Source: Chitinophagaceae bacterium
GTDB lineage: Bacteria > Bacteroidota > Bacteroidia > Chitinophagales > Chitinophagaceae
Direction of reading: 5' to 3'
Assembly: GCA_024103425.1 (NCBI GenBank)
Contig: JAGFIS010000015.1
Coordinates: forward strand, 1 to 42,130
DNA: 42,130 bases
The notes beneath the pieces were generated by a model. That model did no database searches. It had not been told where the DNA came from and saw only the letters and a list, made by a program, of their open reading frames with translations. Below, piece after piece: positions 32,142-40,217 of this stretch. A program made the translations under genes and the position numbers. How positions within the stretch are numbered: the stretch's first letter is position 1; the number at the start of each line of letters is the position of its first letter.

Positions 32142-34526
32142 ATGAAAAGACTTTGTGCTGCCTTTATCCTCCTTACTATCGGGAACACCGCAAGCAGCCA
32201 GATATTTGAAAACACCTTACAACAATTCTCTTCAGAATTCATCTCTGAACGGATTCATTTTCACTTCGATAAAACAAGTTACACGGCAGGTGATACTGTT
32301 TGGTTCAAAGCGTATCTGATGAAAGGCATCACGCCAGAAACCAACAGCAAGACCCTGTATGTAGACTGGACAGGCTCCGACGGCAAAATCATCAGAAGGA
32401 CTACCTGGCCCATCGTGGATGGGATCACTTTCGGACAATTTGAAATTCCGTCAGACTTAAAATTCAATGCAATAGAGGTAAGAGCCTACACTAAATGGAT
32501 GCTCAACTTCGATAGCTCATTCCTGTTCAGCAGAAACCTGAATATTTTAACCGGCGATAAAAGCACTGCTGCAAGACGGGTTGTACCTCAAATACATTTC
32601 TTTCCGGAAGGAGGCAATATGGTTGAGGGATTAACCTCTAAAGTTGCCTTTAAAGCAACTGATCAATACGGTAATCCTCTTGAGATAACCGGAACGTTGC
32701 TTGAGGGAGACGAAATTATTACAGATGTTGCTTCGATGCACGATGGCATGGGATATTTCTTCCTGCAACCTAAACCCGGCAGGCAATATACGCTCAGATG
32801 GAAAGATCCCTCAGAAGCTATACATCAAACCTCTTTGCCTCAGGTAAAAAAGACAGGCGTGATAATGAAGGTTGTCCTTACTATCGACAGGCGTATCTTT
32901 TACGTTCAGGCAAAAGATAAAACCATTGCAGAGTCTGTCAGGATAATCGGTACGATGTACAGCAAAGTCGTTTTTGATATTGAGAGAAATCTTACAGATG
33001 GTGTCACACAAGCAGCAATTCCTGTCGCTGACCTTCCCTCGGGAATCCTGGTAATTACCGTACTGAATGAAAGAAACCTTCCATTGGCCGAGCGCATTAC
33101 CTTCATCAATAACAATGAATATTCATTTTCTCCCAACATAAACTGGAAGAATCAAAATCTGGACAAAAGAGGCAGGAATGAAATTGAAATTGAGATTCCG
33201 GATTCTTTGGAAGCCAACCTCTCCATATCTGTTACAGATGCAGCAATCGATTTTAATAACACCCATACTATTGCAAGTGACCTGCTTTTGAGCAGCGAAA
33301 TAAAAGGTAAAATCCACAATCCTGAATTCTACTTTAGAAATAATGACGATTCCACCAGCAATTATCTCGATCTGGTAATGCTAACCAACGGATGGAGAAA
33401 AATAAAATGGGAAGATATCGCTACCGGAAAACTTCCCGAAATAAAATATCCGGCTGATACAGCATTAATCACCATTGAAGGGATTGTGGAAGGTGTAAGG
33501 CAAAACAGCACGATTGATAGCAGTAATGTAATCATGGTCATCAGCAAAAAAGACAGTAAAGAGTTTGCCATCACACCTATCCGTCCTGACGGATCTTTTA
33601 AAATGGAAGACTATATCCTGATTGATACCGCAACAATCTACTATCAGTTGCCGAGAGAAAAGAATATGAAAAAGGCTTCTATCAAATTCTACAGGAATAC
33701 AGACCCCAAACCTCCGGTCAATACTTCACAAATCATCACGCCATTGCTGGCCGATACCACAGGAGCATTCCGGCACATGCAGTTAGCCAATGAAATTGCA
33801 GGTATTCTGGCAATGGCTCAAGGCAAAATTCTCGAAGAGGTAAAGGTGACTGCCAAACCGAAGTCGGATATCGAGATCATGGATGAAAAATATACTACAG
33901 GACTCTTCAGCGGCGGTGCATCTTACAATTTTGACCTGGTACACATTAAAACGGCTGCAGGTTACAGAAGCATTTTCAATTATCTGCAGTCAAGAGTTCC
34001 GGGATTTAATTTTGTTGACGCAGATCCTCCGCGCATCTCCTGGCGTGGTGGCGCCCCTTCCCTATTTCTCGATGAAATACTTGTGGATATTGAAATCATG
34101 ATGACCGTCCCGGTAACCAACATCGCCTACGTAAAAGCTATTCATCCGCCGTTTAACGGCGTAGCCAGTGCCGGTGCCAACGGTGCAATAGCCGTTTATA
34201 CCCGCCGTGGAGATGATGATCCGGGCTTTGACAGAGGTAAAGGCCTCCCGAACAATACCATCCCCGGATATTCTAAAATAAGAGAATTCTTTTCTCCTGA
34301 TTATTCCACAGAAAATGATGTGGATATCAGCGATATCAGAACCACGATCTACTGGAATCCGGAGGTCATATTAAAAGGCGACAACAAAAAAGTAACCTTG
34401 TCATTTTATAACAGCGATGTTGCTAAGTCTTTTAGAATCGTGATAGAAGGAATAACTAAAACCGGACAGATGACGCGCATTGTGCGTACCATCAAAAAGG
34501 AAACTGGCAAAACTGGCAGTCTCTAA
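32142..34526 (+). CDS. MG2-like and TonB-plug surface protein, paralog A
   Basis: 794 residues with a signal peptide (residues 1-19, ends NTASSQ). Residues about 35-120 resemble a macroglobulin MG2 beta-sandwich (HFHFDKTSYTAGDTVWFKAY). Several beta-rich segments follow (about 130-560). Residues about 583-690 resemble a TonB-receptor plug domain (FNYLQSRVPGFNF, PSLFLDEILVDI, AGANGAIAVYTRRGD), but no 22-strand barrel follows; only about 100 residues remain. It is therefore a barrel-less, probably surface or periplasmic protein of a Bacteroidota family related to carboxypeptidase-regulatory/plug proteins. A paralog at 36936 is similar along its whole length. Ligand and partners are unknown. Confidence 0.82.
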   Translation: MKRLCAAFILLTIGNTASSQIFENTLQQFSSEFISERIHFHFDKTSYTAGDTVWFKAYLMKGITPETNSKTLYVDWTGSDGKIIRRTTWPIVDGITFGQFEIPSDLKFNAIEVRAYTKWMLNFDSSFLFSRNLNILTGDKSTAARRVVPQIHFFPEGGNMVEGLTSKVAFKATDQYGNPLEITGTLLEGDEIITDVASMHDGMGYFFLQPKPGRQYTLRWKDPSEAIHQTSLPQVKKTGVIMKVVLTIDRRIFYVQAKDKTIAESVRIIGTMYSKVVFDIERNLTDGVTQAAIPVADLPSGILVITVLNERNLPLAERITFINNNEYSFSPNINWKNQNLDKRGRNEIEIEIPDSLEANLSISVTDAAIDFNNTHTIASDLLLSSEIKGKIHNPEFYFRNNDDSTSNYLDLVMLTNGWRKIKWEDIATGKLPEIKYPADTALITIEGIVEGVRQNSTIDSSNVIMVISKKDSKEFAITPIRPDGSFKMEDYILIDTATIYYQLPREKNMKKASIKFYRNTDPKPPVNTSQIITPLLADTTGAFRHMQLANEIAGILAMAQGKILEEVKVTAKPKSDIEIMDEKYTTGLFSGGASYNFDLVHIKTAAGYRSIFNYLQSRVPGFNFVDADPPRISWRGGAPSLFLDEILVDIEIMMTVPVTNIAYVKAIHPPFNGVASAGANGAIAVYTRRGDDDPGFDRGKGLPNNTIPGYSKIREFFSPDYSTENDVDISDIRTTIYWNPEVILKGDNKKVTLSFYNSDVAKSFRIVIEGITKTGQMTRIVRTIKKETGKTGSL

Positions 34527-34675
34527 TTACTTTGTCCGGAACGTCTCCCAGTACCAAACAATTTATAAGGCCCCTATACGACCAAAAAACTTCCTTACTT
34601 TGAAAAATGCCTTTATAATCTCCGAGCACTTGATAACACGCTGTTAAATTTGGTGTTTTTGAATGGTCTTTCATT

Positions 34676-34702
34676 GTGCCTTCAGCTTTAGGCATTTTTT
34701 TT
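34676..34702 (+). terminator. Weak intrinsic terminator after paralog A
   Basis: A 6-bp stem (34676-34681 with 34690-34695, one wobble) has an 8-nt loop and is followed by a run of eight T residues (34695-34702). The stem is short but the T run is good. It lies 150 bp after the stop. Confidence 0.45.
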
Positions 34703-34907
34703 GGCAATTAAACTGCCCGGTTGGATCGAGCACTTTTTAGATGATGTTATAGTTTAACCGGGAATTATAAAAGTAGCTGCTTAATACTGCAAAAAGATTA
34801 TATGAAAAGTAAAGAGTCCCAGTATCAGTACAGCCCCCGACACACAATTTTTCAGGATATTTGCTCATATCAACTTCGCCTCATTAAGAACTATTTAACT
34901 CTAATCT

Positions 34908-34915
34908 TAACTTTA
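34908..34915 (+). promoter_or_regulatory. Candidate -7 box of terC
   Basis: TAACTTTA is seven of eight to TAnnTTTG, 11 nt before the ATG at 34927. Confidence 0.35.
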
Positions 34916-34926
34916 CCTAAATTAAT

Positions 34927-35874
34927 ATGACACTCTGGGTTTCGTTTATTGCCTTCATAATTTTGGCATTAACATTGGACTTAGGCATCTTCAACCGAAC
35001 GCCCCACGAAATAAAAACTAAAGAAGCTGCTGTCTGGAGCACTGTTTGGGTGACAGTTGCAATAGCCTTTTCAGGCATCATCTATCTGTCATTCCAAAAT
35101 CAATGGGTGGACAACCCTACCGGTCTGACGCCGATTAATGCTGTAGTCAAATACATAACCGGTTACCTCATTGAGCTTTCATTAAGTGTCGATAATATCT
35201 TCATCATTGCACTGATTTTTACTTCTTTTGCCATTCCCAAAAAATACCAGCACGAAGTGTTGTTCTGGGGGGTATTGGGAGCAATCGTCTTCCGCGCAAT
35301 CATGATCATTTTCGGCGTCACTCTTATTAACACGTTCGATTGGATTATATATGTCTTTGGTGTCTTCCTGATATTCACAGCCATCAGAATGTTGATCAGC
35401 CATGACAAGCCTAAAAATCCTACAGACTCCAAATTATACAAATGGTTGAAGAAGATTTACCCTGTTTCCAAATCAATTTATGGAGGTAAATTCTTTGTAA
35501 AGAGGGGAAGTATCAGATTTGCCACTCCTCTTTTTGTCACACTAATCATCATAGAGTTCACTGACCTCTTCTTTGCAATCGACAGTATCCCGGCTATCCT
35601 GGCCATTACGGCTGATCCATTTATAGTTTTCAGTTCTAATATTCTGGCAGTAATGGGTTTGCGTTCTATGTTTTTCCTGATAGCGGGAATGCTCGATAAA
35701 TTCAAATACATCAATTACAGTCTGATTGTAATCCTGGCATTTGTGGGCGTGAAGATGTTGCTATCGCACCATGTTGACATCCCCGACGGACTTTCGTTGG
35801 GAGTAATTGTTCTATCTCTGACAGTAGGTATGCTCGCATCAAAAGCTAAGGCAAAAGAAATTAAAAGTCCCTGA
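34927..35874 (+). CDS. TerC-family integral membrane protein
   Basis: 315 residues with about nine membrane helices. Hallmarks are ELSLSVDNIFIIALIFTSF (first acidic metal-site helix) and IEFTDLFFAIDSIPAILAIT (second). Characterised TerC/Alx members export manganese or load metal onto secreted enzymes; tellurite resistance is the historic label. No other ter genes are present, so a general metal-export role is the better guess. The two PepSY-like genes follow 33 and 27 bp apart, so an operon is likely. Confidence 0.92.
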   Translation: MTLWVSFIAFIILALTLDLGIFNRTPHEIKTKEAAVWSTVWVTVAIAFSGIIYLSFQNQWVDNPTGLTPINAVVKYITGYLIELSLSVDNIFIIALIFTSFAIPKKYQHEVLFWGVLGAIVFRAIMIIFGVTLINTFDWIIYVFGVFLIFTAIRMLISHDKPKNPTDSKLYKWLKKIYPVSKSIYGGKFFVKRGSIRFATPLFVTLIIIEFTDLFFAIDSIPAILAITADPFIVFSSNILAVMGLRSMFFLIAGMLDKFKYINYSLIVILAFVGVKMLLSHHVDIPDGLSLGVIVLSLTVGMLASKAKAKEIKSP

Positions 35875-35907
35875 CCGGATATCAAGAACAAAAGTACAGT
35901 TGAAAAT

Positions 35908-36360
35908 ATGATAACTATGAATACAATAAAAAAAAACAAGGCTATCATTTTGGCAACCCTGTTCCTGTTGCCATACGCTTTAACCGCTCAAGACAGGACA
36001 ATACCGGCTACTGAAGTACCCGCTGCTATTCAGTCTTATGTGAAGACACACTTCCCTAATCAGTCTATCGCAAAAGCTAAAATTGATGTTGAGGGCACTA
36101 AAAATGAATATGAAATTAAGCTTGATGATAAGACTGAATTAGAATTCGACAGCAAATACCGAATCAAAAAAATTGAAAGTAAAAACGCGTTACCATCAGG
36201 TATTTTTCCTGCTAAAATCAGAAAGTATGTGAAGGCTAACTACCCGAACAATGTAATTATCAATTGGGAAATCGAAGAAAAACATCAGGAGGTGGAATTG
36301 GATAACGACATCCAACTTGAATTTACACTGAAAGGAACTTTCATAAGAATTGACAATTAA
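35908..36360 (+). CDS. Secreted PepSY-like protein, copy 1
   Basis: 150 residues. A second ATG at 35917 gives the more usual N-terminus NTIKKNKAIILATLFLLPYA, with signal cleavage after LTAQ. The mature part consists of two repeats of about 55 residues, each AxIxxYVKxxFPN...EIxLDxxxxLEF (PAAIQSYVKTHFPNQSIAKA and PAKIRKYVKANYPNNVIINW). This matches the PepSY_like (DUF2874) family of Bacteroidota, small periplasmic proteins of unknown function with a possible inhibitory or binding role. It is the twin of the next gene. Confidence 0.83.
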   Translation: MITMNTIKKNKAIILATLFLLPYALTAQDRTIPATEVPAAIQSYVKTHFPNQSIAKAKIDVEGTKNEYEIKLDDKTELEFDSKYRIKKIESKNALPSGIFPAKIRKYVKANYPNNVIINWEIEEKHQEVELDNDIQLEFTLKGTFIRIDN

Positions 36361-36387
36361 AAATCATAATAAAAACTACGAATAAAA

Positions 36388-36819
36388 ATGAAAATAAAAA
36401 GTATATCCCTATTAGCATTCTTCGCACTCTTACTCACAAGTTGCGACAGCGAGAAAGTAATGCAACAAACTGATATCCCTTCTGTGATTGAAACATATGT
36501 ATCTACCTATTTTCCTGATCATAAAATTCTTCAAGTAGTCGAAGACAAAGATGATCTGACACTAACCTATGACGTGCTATTAGATGGAGGTGTCAGTCTT
36601 GAATTCAACCGTAATAAGGAAATCATAGGTATCGACAGTAAAAGTGCATTACCCGAAAGTGTGATTCCACGGAAAATAAGAGACTATGTAGCAGCTAATT
36701 TCTCGTCAAACATCATTACAGACTGGGAAATCGACGGTAAAAAACAGCAAATAAGTTTGGATAACGGCTTTGATATTGAATTCACACGTGATGGTGATTT
36801 TATCAGAATAGACAAATAA
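36388..36819 (+). CDS. PepSY-like lipoprotein, copy 2
   Basis: 143 residues. The lipobox is LTSC (Cys19), so it is a lipoprotein, unlike copy 1. The mature part again has two repeats (PSVIETYVSTYFPDHKI and PRKIRDYVAANFSSNIITDW), and the C-terminus ISLDNGFDIEFTRDGDFIRI aligns with the end of copy 1. This makes a tandem duplicate with a changed membrane anchor. The gene sits 27 bp after copy 1 and before paralog B, which has its own promoter. Confidence 0.83.
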   Translation: MKIKSISLLAFFALLLTSCDSEKVMQQTDIPSVIETYVSTYFPDHKILQVVEDKDDLTLTYDVLLDGGVSLEFNRNKEIIGIDSKSALPESVIPRKIRDYVAANFSSNIITDWEIDGKKQQISLDNGFDIEFTRDGDFIRIDK

Positions 36820-36867
36820 TCAACTGCAAGACTTTGAAGCTCAAAGGCAAGGACTTATATAAATTCC

Positions 36868-36899
36868 TTTGGTGCGATGGATATAGTTTCCGATTTTTG
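36868..36899 (+). promoter_or_regulatory. Promoter of the second MG2/plug gene
   Basis: TTTG (36868-36871), 20 bp spacer, then GATTTTTG (36892-36899), seven of eight to TAnnTTTG. It has the same spacer length and shares TTCCTTTGG and ATATAGTT with the promoter of paralog A. Confidence 0.6.
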
Positions 36900-36935
36900 A
36901 GCAATAGTTAATCAAGGAGAGAAACCGCCGTACAA

Positions 36936-39293
36936 ATGAAAAAATTTTCTGTTGCTTTTCTTCTGTTGTGTCTTTCGGGAACGGTGACAAGCCAGACGTT
37001 TGAAGATACTTTTGAAAAATATTCATCAAATTTTATCTCTGAAAGAATACATTTTCATTTTGATAAAACGAGTTATGCTGTCGGCGATACCATCTGGTTC
37101 AAAGCATATCTGATGAAAGGTATCTCACCTGAAGTCGAAAGTAAGACATTATATGTCGACTGGTCTGATGCCAACGGCAAACTCATTAAGCGAACCAGCT
37201 GGCCCATTCTGGAAGGCGCTACTTTCGGACAGTTAGCTATTCCTCTTGATTTTAACTCAAACGCCATAGAAGTAAAAGCCTACACCAAATGGATGCTCAA
37301 CTTCGACAGTTCGTTTCTCTACAACAAATACATTAACATCCTCTCAACGGCAACAGCAAAATCAGAAGTCAAAATCATTCCGCAGCTTCATCTCTTCGCC
37401 GAAGGAGGCAATCTGATTGAGGGATTGAATACCAAGATAGCATTTAAGGCAACTGATCAATTTGGCAGGCCGATAGAGGTAAGCGGGGACGTTATGGAAG
37501 ATGGGAAAAAGGTGTCACAGGTAACCTCCGTTCACGACGGAATGGGCGCTTTTTATGTGCAGCCCCAACCGGGCAAAAAATATTCGCTCAGATGGAAGGG
37601 CCCTGCAGGTGAAACGCATGAAACCAAATTCCCTGAAGTTGAGAAATCCGGTCTTTTACTACGTGTTACGGGCACAAAAGAGAACCGGGTATTTTTCGTG
37701 CAGGCAAGCGGAACCGATGTTGCCAAGTCTGTCAGAATCATCGGAACAATGTTCAATCAGCCTGTATTCAATATTCAGCGCGATCTTACAGACGGTATCA
37801 CTCAAGGGAGCATCCCTGTAAATGAACTGCCATCAGGCATCTTAACCATTACCGTTCTCAACGAAAATTATCAGCCTCTGGCAGAACGCATCACTTTTGT
37901 TAACAATAACGAATATTCGTTTACGCCTCAGTTTGAAGTAGAGTACTGGGGCATGAACAAGAGGGCAAGAAATGAAGTGATTATCGAAATACCTCAGCAC
38001 TTCGAGGCCAATCTTTCAATCTCTGTGACTGATGCAGAAATTGATTTTAACGATGATAATACTATCATAAGTGAGCTATTGCTGAGCAGCGAATTGAAAG
38101 GAAAAATCCACAATCCGGCATTTTATTTCCGTAACAAAGAAGACTCTACTGCCAATTTTCTCGACTTGGTGATGCTGACTAACGGATGGAGAAAAATATC
38201 CTGGACGGATATTGCAGCAGGAAAGTTGCCGGAGATTAAATTCCCTCTAGAGAATGAATACAACACTGTTCACGGACGCATACACGGCGCTATGCCGAAC
38301 CAACTCGCAAATGCCGGCAGCCTGATTATGATTGTCAATCAAAAAGATGAAAAAGAATTCATTGCTGCCCCTATCAAACCCGATGGCAGTTTTAGGGCAG
38401 AAGATTTCATTCTTATGGATACGGCGACTGTTTATTATCAGTTGCCCAAAGACAGGATTCCCCCGACTTCAATCGTTCAGTTCCTCGGCAGCCAGGTGCC
38501 CATTGCCCCCGGAAGCAATTTGCCGCCTGCCGTCCCGCAGCCTGCAGATACGACAGGAGCTTCACGGCACCTGCAATTTGCAGATGAAATTGCAGGATTA
38601 TTAAAACTGGAAAAAGCAAAAGTTTTGGAGACAGTCACCATCACCGCCAAGACAAAACCCGAGCTGGAAAAAATGGATGAAAAATATACTACGGGCATGT
38701 TCAGCGGCGGAACTGCTACCAGTTTTGATCTGGTAAATGAAAAGTCTGCTTCGGCATACAAAGATATTTTTTCCTATCTCCAGGGAAGGGTTGCTGGCGT
38801 GGTTATTACGATGACTGATCCTCCTACTGTCACCTGGCGTGGCGGCACTCCGGCCTTCTTCCTCGATGAAATGCCTGTAGATGTTCAACTGCTGACGACA
38901 GTACCCGTAACAAATATTGCATACGTTAAAGTAATCAATCCTCCGTTTTTGGGAGCTGCAGGCGGAGGCACCAACGGCGCCATTGCCATTTATACCCGTC
39001 GCGGAGACGATGAAAAAGCAGCAGCTCCGGGAGTAGGTTTACCGAAGAATACAGTGATAGGATACACGATGATCAGGAAATTCTTTTCTCCGGACTATCT
39101 GTTAGGTGGAGATGAAGACAGCAGAGACGTTCGCACCACCCTGTACTGGAATCCGGAAGTGGTGATGAAAGATGGGCAAAACCGCGTAAAGCTTACATTC
39201 TACAACAACGACATTTCCGAGTCTTTCAGAATAGTTATCGAAGGCATGACAAAAAGTGGCCAGATGGCTCACGTAGTGAAGATTATGGAATAA
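36936..39293 (+). CDS. MG2-like and TonB-plug surface protein, paralog B
   Basis: 785 residues with a signal peptide (ends TVTSQ). Same architecture as paralog A: MG2-like segment (HFHFDKTSYAVGDTIWFKAY), middle beta-rich part, then a plug-like domain at about 581-690 (YLQGRVAGVV, PAFFLDEMPVDV, TNGAIAIYTRRGDD), and no barrel. The N-terminal 115 residues are identical to A at well over half of positions by eye. Stretches such as FISERIHFHFDKTSY and AYTKWMLNFDSSF are shared. The central linker (about residues 505-530) is Pro-rich and differs between the two. Confidence 0.82.
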   Translation: MKKFSVAFLLLCLSGTVTSQTFEDTFEKYSSNFISERIHFHFDKTSYAVGDTIWFKAYLMKGISPEVESKTLYVDWSDANGKLIKRTSWPILEGATFGQLAIPLDFNSNAIEVKAYTKWMLNFDSSFLYNKYINILSTATAKSEVKIIPQLHLFAEGGNLIEGLNTKIAFKATDQFGRPIEVSGDVMEDGKKVSQVTSVHDGMGAFYVQPQPGKKYSLRWKGPAGETHETKFPEVEKSGLLLRVTGTKENRVFFVQASGTDVAKSVRIIGTMFNQPVFNIQRDLTDGITQGSIPVNELPSGILTITVLNENYQPLAERITFVNNNEYSFTPQFEVEYWGMNKRARNEVIIEIPQHFEANLSISVTDAEIDFNDDNTIISELLLSSELKGKIHNPAFYFRNKEDSTANFLDLVMLTNGWRKISWTDIAAGKLPEIKFPLENEYNTVHGRIHGAMPNQLANAGSLIMIVNQKDEKEFIAAPIKPDGSFRAEDFILMDTATVYYQLPKDRIPPTSIVQFLGSQVPIAPGSNLPPAVPQPADTTGASRHLQFADEIAGLLKLEKAKVLETVTITAKTKPELEKMDEKYTTGMFSGGTATSFDLVNEKSASAYKDIFSYLQGRVAGVVITMTDPPTVTWRGGTPAFFLDEMPVDVQLLTTVPVTNIAYVKVINPPFLGAAGGGTNGAIAIYTRRGDDEKAAAPGVGLPKNTVIGYTMIRKFFSPDYLLGGDEDSRDVRTTLYWNPEVVMKDGQNRVKLTFYNNDISESFRIVIEGMTKSGQMAHVVKIME

Positions 39294-39309
39294 AAACGTC
39301 AGGAGGTGG

Positions 39310-40155
39310 TTAATCTTTGTGGAATTCCTTCAATCCTTCCATGGGTGTTTTATAAATATTACCCAGCTTGAATCCGTAATCAGCACACAATGATGCTATA
39401 ACATCCCTGAATACATAAGCAACCCCGCCGGTGAAGTTCACAGGATATTTGCTGCTCTCTTTAAAACGGACAAGGTGTGTATAGAAGAATGTATTCAATC
39501 CATCAACAATAATATTCTCCACCATATAATGGCCCCTGTTCTCTGCCAGAAAAATTGTAAACGCTGCCAGAAAACGGTTGGGTTTTTCACGATGGTAAAC
39601 AGCTTCTAAAATAGCAGCCCTGTCCAGACCATATTTATCCAGAAATTTCTTCTCGAGTTCATCATCCATGATTCCGTACATGTAATGCTGGATTACCATC
39701 TTTCCAAGAAAAGCACCACTACCCTCATCACCCAGTACATAACCAATCCCCGGGCTGTTTCTTACAATTCGCTGACCATTGAAATAGCAGCTACTGGAGC
39801 CTGTTCCCAAAATTGCAGCAATACCTTTTTCTCTCCCGCAGAGTCCGATTGCTGCACCGGTGACATCATCTTCAATCTTAATCAATACTTCCGGAAAAAC
39901 AGATTGAAAAGCACTTTTCATCATTCTCTTATTAGCCGCGCTCTTGCAACCTGTTCCGTAGAAATACAACTCATCCACTTGTAGTTTTTTAAGTCGGGGT
40001 AACAGTTCTTTTTGCAGTACTGCTCTCACTCCATCCTTATTCAGAAAGTAAGGACTTAATCCCTGAGTGTAGAAGTAGCGTGCCTTTTTACCGCCGAGCA
40101 GGCACCATTCCGTTTTAGTAGAACCGCTATCTGCTATTAATTTCATTTTTGCCAT
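39310..40155 (-). CDS. BadF/BadG-type sugar kinase, MurK/GlcNAc-kinase-like
   Basis: 281 residues. Actin-like ATPase fold of the BadF/BadG/BcrA/BcrD family. The phosphate-1 motif is DSGSTKTEWCLL near the N-terminus, phosphate-2 is AAILGTGSSSCYF, and IGYVLGDEGSGAFLGK is the adenosine/interface loop. Relatives phosphorylate GlcNAc or MurNAc (MurK of Tannerella), so MurNAc or GlcNAc is the likely substrate. This is supported by murQ in the window. The ATG at 40155 is used; the ATG at 40146 (KLIADSGSTKTEW) is equally plausible. Convergent with paralog B, with 16 bp between stops. Confidence 0.87.
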   Translation of the reverse strand: MAKMKLIADSGSTKTEWCLLGGKKARYFYTQGLSPYFLNKDGVRAVLQKELLPRLKKLQVDELYFYGTGCKSAANKRMMKSAFQSVFPEVLIKIEDDVTGAAIGLCGREKGIAAILGTGSSSCYFNGQRIVRNSPGIGYVLGDEGSGAFLGKMVIQHYMYGIMDDELEKKFLDKYGLDRAAILEAVYHREKPNRFLAAFTIFLAENRGHYMVENIIVDGLNTFFYTHLVRFKESSKYPVNFTGGVAYVFRDVIASLCADYGFKLGNIYKTPMEGLKEFHKD

Positions 40156-40217
40156 CGTATTGTCGTCTTTATTATGGAAATTTGCCGTTCATTAAAATTA
40201 AAAATAGAAAACCTTCT

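Larger units (their letters stand above)
34527..34926. other. Intergenic region between paralog A and terC
   Basis: 400 bp with a weak terminator-like hairpin (34676-34702) and an imperfect inverted repeat (34716-34722 with 34756-34762). A possible terC -7 box TAACTTTA lies at 34908-34915. Nothing codes convincingly. Confidence 0.5.

Noticed and set aside
34492..34707. 71-codon minus-strand open frame after paralog A
   Set aside because: Overlaps the end of paralog A and a terminator-like hairpin. There is no promoter-like box or family match by eye.
34716..34762. Inverted repeat CCCGGTT...AACCGGG
   Set aside because: A 7-bp arm with a 33-nt gap has no T run and no target duplication, so neither a terminator nor an insertion-element end is supported.
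40149..40217. Upstream TTG start for the S41 protease
   Set aside because: The added 23 residues overlap the divergent kinase start, and the ATG at 40218 leads directly into the signal helix.
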